Below are positions 15,384 through 23,835 of a stretch of 51,652 nucleotides of DNA, piece by piece (position 1 is the stretch's first letter; each line of letters begins with the position of its first letter). Location: positions 1 to 51,652 of the forward strand of contig JAOZFH010000002.1 in assembly GCA_027491415.1 (NCBI GenBank), in the 5' to 3' direction. The notes beneath the pieces were generated by a model. The model had not been told where the DNA came from, ran no database searches, and saw nothing but the letters and a program-made list of their open reading frames with translations. Origin of the DNA: Thermoproteota archaeon. Lineage in GTDB: Archaea > Korarchaeota > Korarchaeia > Korarchaeales > Korarchaeaceae. The translations under genes and the position numbers were made by a program.

Positions 15384-16829
15384 TCACGGGAGCTCGCCCA
15401 CTATTGGGAGGCTCCCTATCTGGTCGACCAGCTTGCCCCCCATCCTCACCTCCAGCTTGACCGCGGACCTGAGGGGTCCCTGGAACGTGAGGGTCACCAC
15501 CGCCACCCGAGACGGAGGAACGTTCACCTCTAGGGTGGTGCTGTTCAGGTACCTCCCGCCCATGATCGGGACGCCGGCGGTTATCGTCAGGTTCGCCCAG
15601 TCCTGCCCGAAGTTGGCCACGGTCACCACCACGGTCGCCACTCTGGTGGAGGATTGCCAGATCACGCCGACCCTATTCCTGACGAGGACGGGCATGGGGA
15701 TGCTCTCAAGCTTCGGGAAGAGGAAGATCGGGTGCTCGTAGTCGAGGTATTCTGGAAGGAGGGGTTCCCCGAGCAGCAGGCCCGGCTGAGTGGCGTCGAT
15801 GTAGTAGTACGTGGTCCCGTTGATGTCCCATCTGAGACCCTGCCCCCTGTCAAGCGCGACGGCGACGCCCATGTGTCCCGCGGGGAATCCCGGCTTTCCC
15901 CAGACGATGACGAGGGCGACATCGTACCCCATCTCCATGTACAGCGTCGCCAGGAGGATGGCGTGATCCTCGCAGTCGCCCCCGTAGTCCATCAGAGTCT
16001 CTATGGGGAACCTGGGGTACTCGCCCGACGCCATTATCACGTCCTTCTCCAGGTTGTAGGGTATGTGCTGGACGAAGGCTGCGAGGAATTCGAGGGTCTG
16101 AATCCCGTTGTATCCCTGGGACCTCGCCATGGAGAGGAGCTTGTTCAGGAGGCTCCTTATGTAGGGCCGGGAGAGGGGGTCAGACGCCAGGACGGCCCAG
16201 TCCTCGTAGGGTATCTGATGCTCTGAGGAGACGTAGTACAGGTAGAGGTCCTTTGGGACGGTGAGTCCCATGGAGAACTCCTGGCCTGCGTACGTCCACC
16301 TGAACTCCCTGCTGGCCACCTCGGCTGTCTTGTAGCCGAAGGGAGAGACCTCCGATATCCTGCTCGGGTAGAGTATCCAGTCCTGATACCCTCCCTGTTC
16401 GAAGAGCATGACTGCCTGGTAGGTCTCGACCCTCGTGTGGCCCGCCAGGACCACGTAGTGCCTTCCGTCCACGTTCCTGATGAAGAAGTTGAAGTAGCCG
16501 GACCTCTTCAAGAGCAATTCGCTCTCCAGGTCGGTCAGAATCCGGGACGATATCTCGCCGACTCCCTCGTAGGCCTCCGGACCCCCGAGGACGAATATCG
16601 CGGTCGCCAGATCCTCCACCTGATCCAACCCTGAGGCAGAGACGACGACCACCTCTGCGCCCCTGCCGGAGAGGAACTGGGATAGGGCCTCGGCCGCTCT
16701 CGCGTCTGCCTCGTTGGAGACGATCACGGCCAGGGGGCCGGGTGTTCCGGCCCCCATGTGCGCCGTTGGCAGGAGGAACAGGAGGGTCAGCGCGAGGACC
16801 ATCCCCATTCCCACAGGCGCGCGGCTCAT
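15384..16829 (-). CDS. Secreted transglutaminase-like (cysteine protease fold) protein
   Basis: 481 residues with a signal peptide (about 1-27, hydrophobic MGMVLALTLLFLLPTAHM). The N-terminal alpha/beta domain (about 30-145, VIVSNEADARAAEALSQFL and AIFVLGGPEAYEGV) resembles surface-binding repeats, but this is only a resemblance. The core is a transglutaminase-like domain with the catalytic triad in the expected spacing: Cys286 in YGGDCEDHA, His319 in AGHMGVAV and Asp345 in YYYIDATQ. The C-terminal 120 residues are beta-rich with an N-x-T/S-rich adhesion-like (CARDB-type) look. Likely extracellular, processing or binding surface proteins; no membrane anchor is seen. A minus-strand TATTAA at 16853-16858 is about 26 bp upstream of the ATG. 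Confidence 0.8.
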   Translation of the reverse strand: MSRAPVGMGMVLALTLLFLLPTAHMGAGTPGPLAVIVSNEADARAAEALSQFLSGRGAEVVVVSASGLDQVEDLATAIFVLGGPEAYEGVGEISSRILTDLESELLLKRSGYFNFFIRNVDGRHYVVLAGHTRVETYQAVMLFEQGGYQDWILYPSRISEVSPFGYKTAEVASREFRWTYAGQEFSMGLTVPKDLYLYYVSSEHQIPYEDWAVLASDPLSRPYIRSLLNKLLSMARSQGYNGIQTLEFLAAFVQHIPYNLEKDVIMASGEYPRFPIETLMDYGGDCEDHAILLATLYMEMGYDVALVIVWGKPGFPAGHMGVAVALDRGQGLRWDINGTTYYYIDATQPGLLLGEPLLPEYLDYEHPIFLFPKLESIPMPVLVRNRVGVIWQSSTRVATVVVTVANFGQDWANLTITAGVPIMGGRYLNSTTLEVNVPPSRVAVVTLTFQGPLRSAVKLEVRMGGKLVDQIGSLPIVGELP

Positions 16830-16852
16830 CAGGCGGCTACGGGGGTGGGCCG

Positions 16853-16858
16853 TATTAA
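16853..16858 (-). promoter_or_regulatory. TATA-like box of the transglutaminase-like gene
   Basis: TATTAA (TTAATA on the minus strand) is centred about 26 bp from the ATG at 16829, the spacing of a leaderless archaeal transcript. The plus-strand neighbour appears to use a different element (CTTCTTTTCT, 16891-16900) plus a ribosome site GGAGGCGGGG. Confidence 0.45.
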
Positions 16859-16927
16859 CGATCGCTCGGCCCGTGCCCGGGGTCGGTAACCTTCTTTTCT
16901 GAGCAACCCAGGAGGCGGGGGTATTCC

Positions 16928-17671
16928 ATGTGCAGGATGATCGCCGCCATCTCGCCTTCGGCGATGCCCGTCTACGCGCCGCTCGAACTCGTCGATGCGC
17001 TCGGCCGCCTCGCGCTGCGCGGGAAAAGCAGTGACGGCCTGGGGCACCCCCACGGTTGGGGAATCCTCGGGCTCAGGAGGGGTCACGTGGTGGAGTACCA
17101 CAGGTCTACCGAGCCGGCGTGGAGGGCGAGTCTCGACGAAGCCTTCAGGGCAGACCTCCTGATACTGCACGCCCGAAAGGCGTCCAAGGGAGAGGTCAGG
17201 CTGGAGAACACCCATCCGCTGGTCAGACTCGTTGGCGGGAGGTTCTGGGGGCTGGCCCACAACGGAACCATTCACGGGTGGGAGGGCCTACTGGAGGAGG
17301 GTGAGAGGGAGGAGATGCTGGGAAGCACCGACACGGAGGCCCTCCTAATTCACCTGTCAAAGGCCGGAGACCTTCAATCGGTGATGGAGAGACTCTCGGA
17401 GCTGAAGGATGACGTCGATCGCCTTGGAGTCGAATCGATCACGTGCCTGCTCACGGATGGGTCGTCCCTGCTTGCCTGCCGCGGGGCCTCGAAGAGGCGA
17501 GACTACTACACCCTCAGCTGGACCGGGAGGGAGTGGGAGGGCATCGAGTCGCTGGTGTTCTCATCCGAGCCCCTTGAGGGCTGGGGAGCCTGGACTCCCC
17601 TGAGGAATTGGTCCGCGCTGCTCGTCAGGCGCGTTGCAGGTGGATTGGAGGTCGACGATGTGGACCTCTGA
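16928..17671 (+). CDS. Class II glutamine amidotransferase (YafJ-like)
   Basis: 247 residues beginning MCRMIAA, so processing exposes Cys2, the N-terminal nucleophile that hydrolyses glutamine. Further class II motifs: the HARKASKGEV strand, AHNGTIHGWEGL for substrate binding, and GSTDTEALLIHL. There is no synthetase or sugar-isomerase domain, as in the YafJ/GATase_4 group, where the ammonia acceptor is unknown. The ATG at 16928 has the ribosome site GGAGGCGGGG 7 bp upstream. It is monocistronic and converges on the YjbQ gene. Confidence 0.85.
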   Translation: MCRMIAAISPSAMPVYAPLELVDALGRLALRGKSSDGLGHPHGWGILGLRRGHVVEYHRSTEPAWRASLDEAFRADLLILHARKASKGEVRLENTHPLVRLVGGRFWGLAHNGTIHGWEGLLEEGEREEMLGSTDTEALLIHLSKAGDLQSVMERLSELKDDVDRLGVESITCLLTDGSSLLACRGASKRRDYYTLSWTGREWEGIESLVFSSEPLEGWGAWTPLRNWSALLVRRVAGGLEVDDVDL

Positions 17672-17720
17672 CCCGACCCCGAGGGGCGCCGCGGGTCGGA
17701 GGGAGGGCGCTCTGGCTCGG

Positions 17721-18155
17721 TCACTCTCCGAGAACGGTGACCTTGACGCGCCGCTTCCGGGGACCGTCCAGCTCCACGAGGAGGACGGCCTGCCAGGTCC
17801 CGAGGTCGAGGTCCCCCGAGCTGACCGGGAGGGTGATCCCCGGCCGTATCATAGAGGACAGGATGTGGGCGTGCGCGTTCTGCTCCCCAGGCAGGCGGGA
17901 GTACTTGGCGTTGTGCCTGTAGTCGCCCTCCACGGGTACGAGCCTGGCGAGGGTCTCCAGGATGTCCTCCCACAGGTCCGGGTCGGGCTCGTTGACCGTC
18001 AGCGCGGCGGTGGTGTGCGGGACCCAGGCGCTCGCGAGCCCCTCGGAGATCCCGCTCTCCCTCACGAGCCGGCGGACTTCCCGGGTCACGTCGATGACCT
18101 CAAGCCTTCGGGAGGATCTCACGCTGACCTCTCCCCTCCAGAGCCTCAAGCTCAA
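17721..18155 (-). CDS. YjbQ/UPF0047 family protein
   Basis: 144 residues, the family length. Hallmarks are all present: PHTTAALTVNEPDPDLWEDI, the Y-x-H-N region YRHNAKYSR, NAHAHILSS, the PVSSGDLDLGTWQ strand and the C-terminal ELDGPRKRRVKV. Some members complement thiamine-phosphate synthase mutants weakly; the physiological role is unsettled. It is a trimeric cytosolic protein in known structures. TTG start at 18155 lies about 27 bp from a TATA-like TTTTAA shared with the divergent AlaX gene; an in-frame TTG at 18149 is an alternative. Confidence 0.9.
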   Translation of the reverse strand: MSLRLWRGEVSVRSSRRLEVIDVTREVRRLVRESGISEGLASAWVPHTTAALTVNEPDPDLWEDILETLARLVPVEGDYRHNAKYSRLPGEQNAHAHILSSMIRPGITLPVSSGDLDLGTWQAVLLVELDGPRKRRVKVTVLGE

Positions 18156-18178
18156 CCCCAGGCGCGCGCCGGTCAGCC

Positions 18179-18186
18179 ATTTTAAC
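18179..18186. promoter_or_regulatory. Shared TATA-like element between YjbQ and AlaX genes
   Basis: ATTTTAAC is the only AT-rich stretch in the 48-bp gap between two divergent start codons. It is centred 27 bp from the TTG at 18155 and 21 bp from the GTG at 18204. Its TTAA core is symmetric, so one element may direct two leaderless transcripts. Confidence 0.5.
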
Positions 18187-18203
18187 GACCGCGGGGGGAC
18201 ATA

Positions 18204-18986
18204 GTGAGGCGAGGTCGCTTGACCTGCATCGTCGACGTGGTGGGGGGGCTCCCGAGAACCGAGAGGATCTACATCAGGGACTCCTACGCGAGAGAGTGCA
18301 GGTCAGAGGTGCTCAGGGTGGTCAGGGACCGGGGCGCAAAGAGGTATCTGGTGCTGGACAGGACCGTCTTCCACCCCCTGGAGGGGGGTCAGCCCAGCGA
18401 CAGGGGTGAGATAGTCGGGGAGAGGTTCAGTCTCACGGTGAAGAAGGCCCTGTCGTCCGCGGGCGTCGTGGCGCACTACGGCACCATAAGCGGCGAGGAC
18501 CCACAGCCGGGAGACGCCGTCACCTGCCGACTGGACTGGGAGAGGCGCTACCTCATAATGAGGCTCCACACCGCCGGCCACATCCTAGACGCGGCCGTGA
18601 GCGAGGTCTTCGGAGGTCCGGTGAACACCCTCGGCGCTAACCACGGCCCACCGGAGGCCCACGTAGACTACGCCGCGAGGCTCCCCTCGGAGGACGAGCT
18701 GGGCCGCATAGAGAGGATCGCGAGCGAGATTGTGTCCGACGACCTGCAGGTGAGGGTCAGGTTCGTCGTCCCGGAGGAGCTGGAGTCTTCCGCCTACAAC
18801 GCCCCAAACCTCGACAGGCTCCCGGAGGCCCCAGTTTACAGGCTGGTAGAGATCCCCGGGAGGAACTCCATCCCGTGCACGGGGACGCACGTCGCCAGGA
18901 CCGGCGAGGTCGGGGGAGTCAGGGTGCTCGGGGCCACGCCCCTGCGGGGTGGGTTCAGGCTCTCTTACTGGGTTACCCGGCCCTAG
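18204..18986 (+). CDS. alaX: AlaX-type alanyl-tRNA editing hydrolase
   Basis: Free-standing homologue of the AlaRS editing domain, which hydrolyses mischarged Ser- or Gly-tRNA(Ala). 260 residues, matching the medium-size AlaX-M type. The N-terminal barrel carries HPLEGGQPSDRG; the editing domain has the zinc ligands in RLHTAGHIL and PCTGTHVARTGEVG. The GTG at 18204 is supported by the upstream TATA-like element; a GTG at 18240 would shorten the N-terminus, which is a little longer than usual before IYIRDSYARE. It is monocistronic. Confidence 0.88.
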   Translation: MRRGRLTCIVDVVGGLPRTERIYIRDSYARECRSEVLRVVRDRGAKRYLVLDRTVFHPLEGGQPSDRGEIVGERFSLTVKKALSSAGVVAHYGTISGEDPQPGDAVTCRLDWERRYLIMRLHTAGHILDAAVSEVFGGPVNTLGANHGPPEAHVDYAARLPSEDELGRIERIASEIVSDDLQVRVRFVVPEELESSAYNAPNLDRLPEAPVYRLVEIPGRNSIPCTGTHVARTGEVGGVRVLGATPLRGGFRLSYWVTRP

Positions 18987-19056
18987 CTGCAGGCCCTTCG
19001 ACGGACCTCGAGCCGCCAACGATTGCCTGAAGGTCCTCCGCCTACGGACTGTCGCG

Positions 19057-19064
19057 CCTTAAAG
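19057..19064 (+). promoter_or_regulatory. TATA-like box of the PAP2-like gene
   Basis: CCTTAAAG lies 25-32 bp before the TTG at 19089, consistent with a leaderless transcript, and argues against the more upstream in-frame start at 19023. Confidence 0.35.
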
Positions 19065-19088
19065 AGAGGGCGGGCCGGACATCAGGCT

Positions 19089-19682
19089 TTGCCCGGTCGA
19101 GGAGTCGTTGAGGTCGTATCGGTGGCGCTGTCTCCCGCCACCATGGGCGCCGTCGCGGCGGTCGCCCTCGCCAGCGGGGGCTGGTCCGAGCTGGCGGTGG
19201 CCCCCGCGCTCGGGTTCCTGATGGGCGTGGCCTTCCTAAGCATCCTCCCAATGGCCCCAATCGCGGTCGAAGGCGGCGTTTACGGCCTGATGAGTCAGAG
19301 GCTCGAGAGCGAGGAGAAGAGGATCGCGGTTCTAACGTGGTCGGCCCCAGTCTACGCCGGGGGGTCCGTCGCGTTCGTTGCGGTGGGTTGGGACAGCATG
19401 GCGTACCTCGCGGCGTGCTACGCCGTAGCCTCTGCCATGCTGGCGGCGATCACGCTGAGGCTCAGGGTCAGCCTCCACGCCGCCGGAGTCTCGCTCCCCG
19501 CCGTCGCCCTCGCCCTGACGAGGGGCCTCCCCTGGTCCGCGCTCCTTCTCCTCCTCCCGGTAGTCGCCTGGGCAAGGATCAGGGCGGGCGTCCACACGCC
19601 CCGTCAGGTGGCGGTAGGCGCCGTGGCCGGGGGACTCGTCCCGCTGGCCCTATGGCTCCTCCTACTCAGACCTCACCCTTGA
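19089..19682 (+). CDS. Multi-pass membrane protein, possibly PAP2-like phosphatase
   Basis: About 197 residues from the TTG at 19089 chosen by TATA spacing; GTG at 19122 is an alternative. Five or six hydrophobic segments are visible. Two short motifs recall PAP2 lipid phosphatases: SLHAAGVSLPA (cf. P-S-G-H) and ARIRAGVHTPRQVAVGAVAG (cf. S-R-x5-H-x3-D in the last cytoplasmic loop). The first motif's Pro/Gly and the final Asp are replaced, and the K-x6-R-P motif was not found, so it may be a diverged or inactive member. If active it would dephosphorylate polyprenyl or lipid pyrophosphates. The last 21 bp overlap the convergent polymerase-like gene. Confidence 0.6.
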   Translation: MPGRGVVEVVSVALSPATMGAVAAVALASGGWSELAVAPALGFLMGVAFLSILPMAPIAVEGGVYGLMSQRLESEEKRIAVLTWSAPVYAGGSVAFVAVGWDSMAYLAACYAVASAMLAAITLRLRVSLHAAGVSLPAVALALTRGLPWSALLLLLPVVAWARIRAGVHTPRQVAVGAVAGGLVPLALWLLLLRPHP

Positions 19683-20747
19683 GACGTAGGCGCAGGCGAG
19701 CAGCACGCCTAGAACGAGCGGGTCAAGTCCCGTCTCAACCGCCACCGTGAGGTACGCCAGCGCGAGCGCGCCGGACGATCCCTCACCCGAGTCCCTTAGG
19801 GCTACCCCTACGGCCAGGGCCTCCAGCGGAGCCAAGAGGCCGAAGTCTCCCACGGGTTGGCCCATGATGAAGTAGGTGTACCTGGTGGCTCCCCTGCCGA
19901 ACAGCCTCGCCACCTCCCGTCGGGGGTCTGTGGAGACCAGCAGGCTCCCGTGGAACAGACCCCAGGGGAGGCTGTTCAGGGCGATAGTCTCGTACACCCA
20001 GTAGGTAAAGGAGGCCCTGCTTACCACGCCGAGGGGGTCCGGCTTCCCTGTCATCCCCCTCATCGCGCCCAATGCCGCGCCCCCAACCGCCACCACGGCC
20101 GCAAACGTGAGGAGCCTCTTCCAGCTGCCTGAACTCCCGCGCGGGGCCGCCCAAGCCAGGGCAGGGAGGGTCGCGTACGATCGGAACCCCGTAAGGAGCC
20201 CCAAGGCTGAGGAGGTTGCCGCCAGCGGGGCGCTACCGGATAGGACAGTGGCAGAGGTAAGGAGGAGCGTGGCCAGTCCAAACACCCGAGAAACGTCTCC
20301 CGCTCGACTAGCGCCCTCTTGTATTAGTGGAAGCCCAAAGACGACGGCCCCCGCCGAGTAGACAACTAATCCGGCAGCCAAGGCCAAGAGGGCGTTTGAG
20401 GGAGATCGGGTCCTGGCCGACCTGATCCTCTCCTCCAGAGGTCTTCTGACGGCCGCGAAGGCCAAGGTCAGGAGGGTCACGAGCGCAAGGCCCGCGGGGG
20501 ATCTGCCAAGCGTCCCCAGGGCCAGGAGCGAGATCGCCGCGGCGTAGGTCCAGCCGGGAGGTGAGGGCACCAGCGCGTAGCCGGCGGCCAGCGCGGCCCA
20601 CCCCGCCAGAGCCAGCAGGAGGGGGAGGGGCTCCAGCGGACGCCCTCTGAGGGCAGCCCCGAGGGAGGCCAGGGCTAGATATCCGAAGAAGAGGAGGGAG
20701 AGGAGGGTCAGGGAGTTGGGGCGTATCGATTCCCCCCTCCCGAGCAT
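19662..20747 (-). CDS. Polytopic membrane protein, oligosaccharide-polymerase-like
   Basis: 361 residues with about ten hydrophobic segments and a large extracytoplasmic loop around residues 235-300 (VVSRASFTYWVYE, ARLFGRGATRYTYFIMGQPVGDFG). That layout, with a Tyr/Arg-rich loop between membrane segments, recalls Wzy/EpsG-type O-unit polymerases or archaeal surface-glycan proteins. No sequence signature is decisive, so the function is inferred from topology only. The ATG at 20747 has GGTGGGCGG upstream. It overlaps the PAP2-like gene by 21 bp at the 3' ends, so the two mRNAs are antisense there. A joint role in polyprenyl-linked glycan handling is possible. Confidence 0.6.
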   Translation of the reverse strand: MLGRGESIRPNSLTLLSLLFFGYLALASLGAALRGRPLEPLPLLLALAGWAALAAGYALVPSPPGWTYAAAISLLALGTLGRSPAGLALVTLLTLAFAAVRRPLEERIRSARTRSPSNALLALAAGLVVYSAGAVVFGLPLIQEGASRAGDVSRVFGLATLLLTSATVLSGSAPLAATSSALGLLTGFRSYATLPALAWAAPRGSSGSWKRLLTFAAVVAVGGAALGAMRGMTGKPDPLGVVSRASFTYWVYETIALNSLPWGLFHGSLLVSTDPRREVARLFGRGATRYTYFIMGQPVGDFGLLAPLEALAVGVALRDSGEGSSGALALAYLTVAVETGLDPLVLGVLLACAYVSRVRSE

Positions 20748-20785
20748 CCGCCCACCTCTCCCGCCTTTGGCGCCACGGGCCCGGC

Positions 20786-21856
20786 CTACAGCCTTATGGC
20801 CAGGGTCAGCTCGGGGGATGCGTAGACCTTGATCGACTTTCCGACGGGCACCTCCTCGTCCGGGTCGACCTCTATGACGAAGGGCGCGTCCCCGGCCCTG
20901 GCCTGGACCCTCAGGGAGTTCCCCAGGAAGGACACGTGGTAGACCTCCACCTCGAACTCGTTCGAGTCCCTTGTCTCTGGGGCCAGCTCGAACGACTCGG
21001 GCCTTACCATGACCAAGACTCTGTCACCCACATCTGGATTGGCCTCGGGGTGCGATGGAACTGCCAGAACCTCCTTCTCGATGGCCTCCAGCCTCACTTT
21101 CAGCCTCTCCCCATCCTTCGCGACGACCTCCCCGTAGAGGAACGTGCCCTGCCCGATGAACCTCGCCACGAACTCGTTCTTCGGGTGCTTGTAGATCTCC
21201 TGCGGGGTACCGATCTGCATGACCCTGCCCTGGTTCATGACCGCGATCCTGTCGGAGATGCTCATGGCCTCCTCCTGGTCGTGGGTGACGTAGAGCGTCG
21301 TTATCCCGAGCTCCCTCTGGAGCCTCTTCAGCTCGGCCCTCATCTCTATCCTGAGCTTGGCGTCGAGGTTGCTGAGGGGCTCGTCGAACAGCAGCACCTT
21401 CGGGTTGATGACTATGGCCCTCGCCAGCGCGACCCTCTGCTGCTGCCCGCCTGAAAGCTGGTGTGGCGTCCTGTTCTCCATCCCCTCGAGCTTGACGAGC
21501 TTGAGGACCTCCATCACCCTCTTCCTGATCTCCTCCTTCTTGTACCCCCTGATCTTGAGTCCGTAGGCGATGTTGTCGAAGACGTTCATGTGGGGCCACA
21601 GTGCGTAGTTCTGGAACACCATCCCCGTGTCCCTCTTGTGGGGCGGGACCTCGGTGACCTCCTGATCGTCGAAGTAGACCTTCCCCTCGTCCGGGAGCTC
21701 AAGCCCGGCTATGCAGCGGAGGAAGGTGGTCTTGCCGCATCCGCTGGGGCCCAGCAGCGTGAAGAACTCGCCGTGCTGGATCTCGAGGCTGACGTGGTCG
21801 ACCGCCACGACCTCCCCGAAGCGCTTCGTAAGATCGACGGTCCGTATCTTTACCAT
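20786..21856 (-). CDS. ABC transporter ATPase, FbpC/PotA type with TOBE domain
   Basis: Energises import by the neighbouring fused permease. 356 residues. Walker A LGPSGCGKTT (about 35-44), Q-loop MVFQNYALWPHMNVFDN, signature LSGGQQQRVALARA, Walker B LLFDEPLSNLD and H-loop VTHDQEEA are intact. The NYALWPH wording is typical of Fe3+, putrescine, thiamine and phosphonate importers. The C-terminal 110 residues form the regulatory TOBE domain (VMVRPESFEL). ATG at 21856 has GGTGATC just upstream and lies 10 bp after the permease gene, so both are one transcript. Confidence 0.93.
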   Translation of the reverse strand: MVKIRTVDLTKRFGEVVAVDHVSLEIQHGEFFTLLGPSGCGKTTFLRCIAGLELPDEGKVYFDDQEVTEVPPHKRDTGMVFQNYALWPHMNVFDNIAYGLKIRGYKKEEIRKRVMEVLKLVKLEGMENRTPHQLSGGQQQRVALARAIVINPKVLLFDEPLSNLDAKLRIEMRAELKRLQRELGITTLYVTHDQEEAMSISDRIAVMNQGRVMQIGTPQEIYKHPKNEFVARFIGQGTFLYGEVVAKDGERLKVRLEAIEKEVLAVPSHPEANPDVGDRVLVMVRPESFELAPETRDSNEFEVEVYHVSFLGNSLRVQARAGDAPFVIEVDPDEEVPVGKSIKVYASPELTLAIRL

Positions 21857-21866
21857 GCGATCACCC

Positions 21867-23762
21867 TCAGACTCCTATCAGGGCCGTCGCCCGCTTCCTC
21901 AGCAATAAGTTTGCACCGACTATGAAGACGAACTGCAGGCCCATGAGCATGAAGCCCATCGCCGCGGGCTGGGCCAGGCCGCCGGCCAGGCCGTGGAACA
22001 GCATGTCGTACATCTTCCATGTCATGGGGGCGTCCCTGTGGTTCGCGTCTCCCACCACTATCCCGGTGCTGACCTCGGACATGGAGTAGATGAAGGACAG
22101 CATCCCGCCGGCGAGGACGTTGAGCGCGATCAGCGGCAGGATTATTGTGAAGAAGGTCCTTGTCCTGCTGGCCCCCACGGTCCACGCGACCTCGTCCAGG
22201 GCCTTGTCTGTCTGCTCCAGCCCCGAGAACACCGATCGAACGGTGAACGGGATCTTCCTGACCGTGTATGAGGCTATGAGGAGCGGCGCCCCGCTTATGG
22301 TCGGGCTGAGGGGCGTCCCGAGGTACGTGAGGAAGAGGCCCGTCGCCACCGCAATGCCCGGGACCGCTATGGGCAGAGTTACGAGCAGGTCCAGGGCCTC
22401 TATGCCGGGCACCCCCTTCTTCCTGGACACCAGGTAGGCCGCGCTCACGCCGAGGATCACCATGAACACCGTGGCTATCCCAGAGTAGACCAGGCTGTTC
22501 ACTATGCTTCTCCTGGCCTGCTCGTCTGCCAAGACGGCCTTGAAGTTGTTCAGCGTGTAGCTCTCGGGCAGGATCGTGGTACCCCACTCCTTGGAGAACG
22601 CGAGGAGCGTCACCCCGATGTGCGGCAGGGTGGCAAAGAAGAGAACGGCGAAGACGAACACGTAGACGAGCACGACGGTCTTGTTGGACAGCCTCCGCCT
22701 CCTGGGCCTCCATATCCCTCCCTTGCCGAGCATGGCGTACCGCCTGAGGCTCACGTACCTCCTGACGGCCACGAACACGACCGCCGATATGACCAGGAGT
22801 ATGAGCGCCAGCGTAGTGGCCTCCTGCGAGATCAGCCCGGCTGGGGTGAATATCCTGTTGAATATCTGGAAGGTAAGGACCTTCTCGGCGACGGTCCCCT
22901 TGAACACTATCGGGGTGCCCAGGTCCTCCAGTGCCAGGATAAAGACCAGGAGGGCGCCGGCCTCGACTCCTGGGGTCGCCAGCGGGAGAGTTATCGTCCT
23001 GAAGAGGCGGAACCCGCTCGCCCCCATGTTTATTGCCTGCTCCTCGAGCGAGGGATCAAGGCTTATCAGGGCCGTGTAGGCGTTCAGCATGACTATCGGG
23101 TAGAATATGAGGGTCTGGACCATTATCACGGCCGGCAGGCCGGTGATCTCTACCTTGAAGGGGATCACCCGCAGGATGTCGTGGAACAGGACGTTGAGCA
23201 CCCCGTCGGAGACTATCATCCTCTTGAGCCCGATGGCGCCGACGAAGGGGGTGGAGAGGAGCGGTATGAGGGAGATTATCCTGAGGGCCTCGGCCCCGGG
23301 AAACTTGTACTTGGCGAAGATGAAGGCCAGCGTGAATCCCAAGACCGTGGAGAGGATTGCCGTCGAGGTGGCGACGACCAGCGAGTTCACCAGGACGCCG
23401 AAGTCCCACCCGGTTATGTAGATGATCTTGACGACCTCTCCCGTGGGCCTGGTGTACTCCACGACGTGGTAGAGGCTGCCCCTGACTCCCTCCATGGAGA
23501 TGAATGGGAAGTCGCTCGTCAGGTGGACCCTCAGGGGGAAGTAGTAGTCGTCAGTCAGTACGAGCTTCAGGGAGTCGAGCGTGAACCCGCCGGAGGTGTA
23601 GAACGACCGGACGATGACCATCCCCAGCGGGATCAGCATGAAGGCGGCGAACGCCGCAAGGACTATGAAGAGCTGGCTCCACGAGAAGGGGTCCATCTCC
23701 CACTTGAGCCTTCTCAACGACCTCTTCAGCCTCTCCTCCAGCCCCTCGGCCCGAGAACCCAT
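21867..23762 (-). CDS. Fused double-domain ABC permease (Fe3+/AEP type)
   Basis: 631 residues with two complete permease domains in one chain, about twelve membrane segments in all, as in FbpB, ThiP and PhnU/V-like proteins. Both EAA coupling loops are visible: SLEEQAINMGASGFRLFRTI in the first half and DKALDEVAWTVGASRTRTF in the second. An extracytoplasmic insertion of about 80 residues (FPLRVHLTSDFPF to PTGEVVKIIYI) lies between the first two membrane segments and is longer than usual. ATG at 23762 is preceded by GGTGATGC and, 46 bp upstream on the minus strand, TTTTTATT. The ATPase gene follows after 10 bp. Confidence 0.92.
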   Translation of the reverse strand: MGSRAEGLEERLKRSLRRLKWEMDPFSWSQLFIVLAAFAAFMLIPLGMVIVRSFYTSGGFTLDSLKLVLTDDYYFPLRVHLTSDFPFISMEGVRGSLYHVVEYTRPTGEVVKIIYITGWDFGVLVNSLVVATSTAILSTVLGFTLAFIFAKYKFPGAEALRIISLIPLLSTPFVGAIGLKRMIVSDGVLNVLFHDILRVIPFKVEITGLPAVIMVQTLIFYPIVMLNAYTALISLDPSLEEQAINMGASGFRLFRTITLPLATPGVEAGALLVFILALEDLGTPIVFKGTVAEKVLTFQIFNRIFTPAGLISQEATTLALILLVISAVVFVAVRRYVSLRRYAMLGKGGIWRPRRRRLSNKTVVLVYVFVFAVLFFATLPHIGVTLLAFSKEWGTTILPESYTLNNFKAVLADEQARRSIVNSLVYSGIATVFMVILGVSAAYLVSRKKGVPGIEALDLLVTLPIAVPGIAVATGLFLTYLGTPLSPTISGAPLLIASYTVRKIPFTVRSVFSGLEQTDKALDEVAWTVGASRTRTFFTIILPLIALNVLAGGMLSFIYSMSEVSTGIVVGDANHRDAPMTWKMYDMLFHGLAGGLAQPAAMGFMLMGLQFVFIVGANLLLRKRATALIGV

Positions 23763-23780
23763 CGCATCACCACCGGCTTG

Positions 23781-23816
23781 AGTCCAAAAAGGACCGCGTC
23801 GTGAGGAATAAAAAGA
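23781..23816 (-). promoter_or_regulatory. Hairpin and TATA-like tract between binding-protein and permease genes
   Basis: The 73-bp gap holds GTCC-AAAAA-GGAC (23781-23793), a small hairpin, and CTTTTTATT on the minus strand (23808-23816). The hairpin may trim transcription after the binding-protein gene, and the AT tract could start a separate permease mRNA. Neither is strong. Confidence 0.3.
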
Positions 23817-23835
23817 GGGTGAGGGTGAGTCCGGC

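Noticed and set aside
22620-23804. 394-codon plus-strand open frame over the fused permease
   Set aside because: Antisense to a clear 631-residue ABC permease and of Asp/Gly/Arg-rich random composition.
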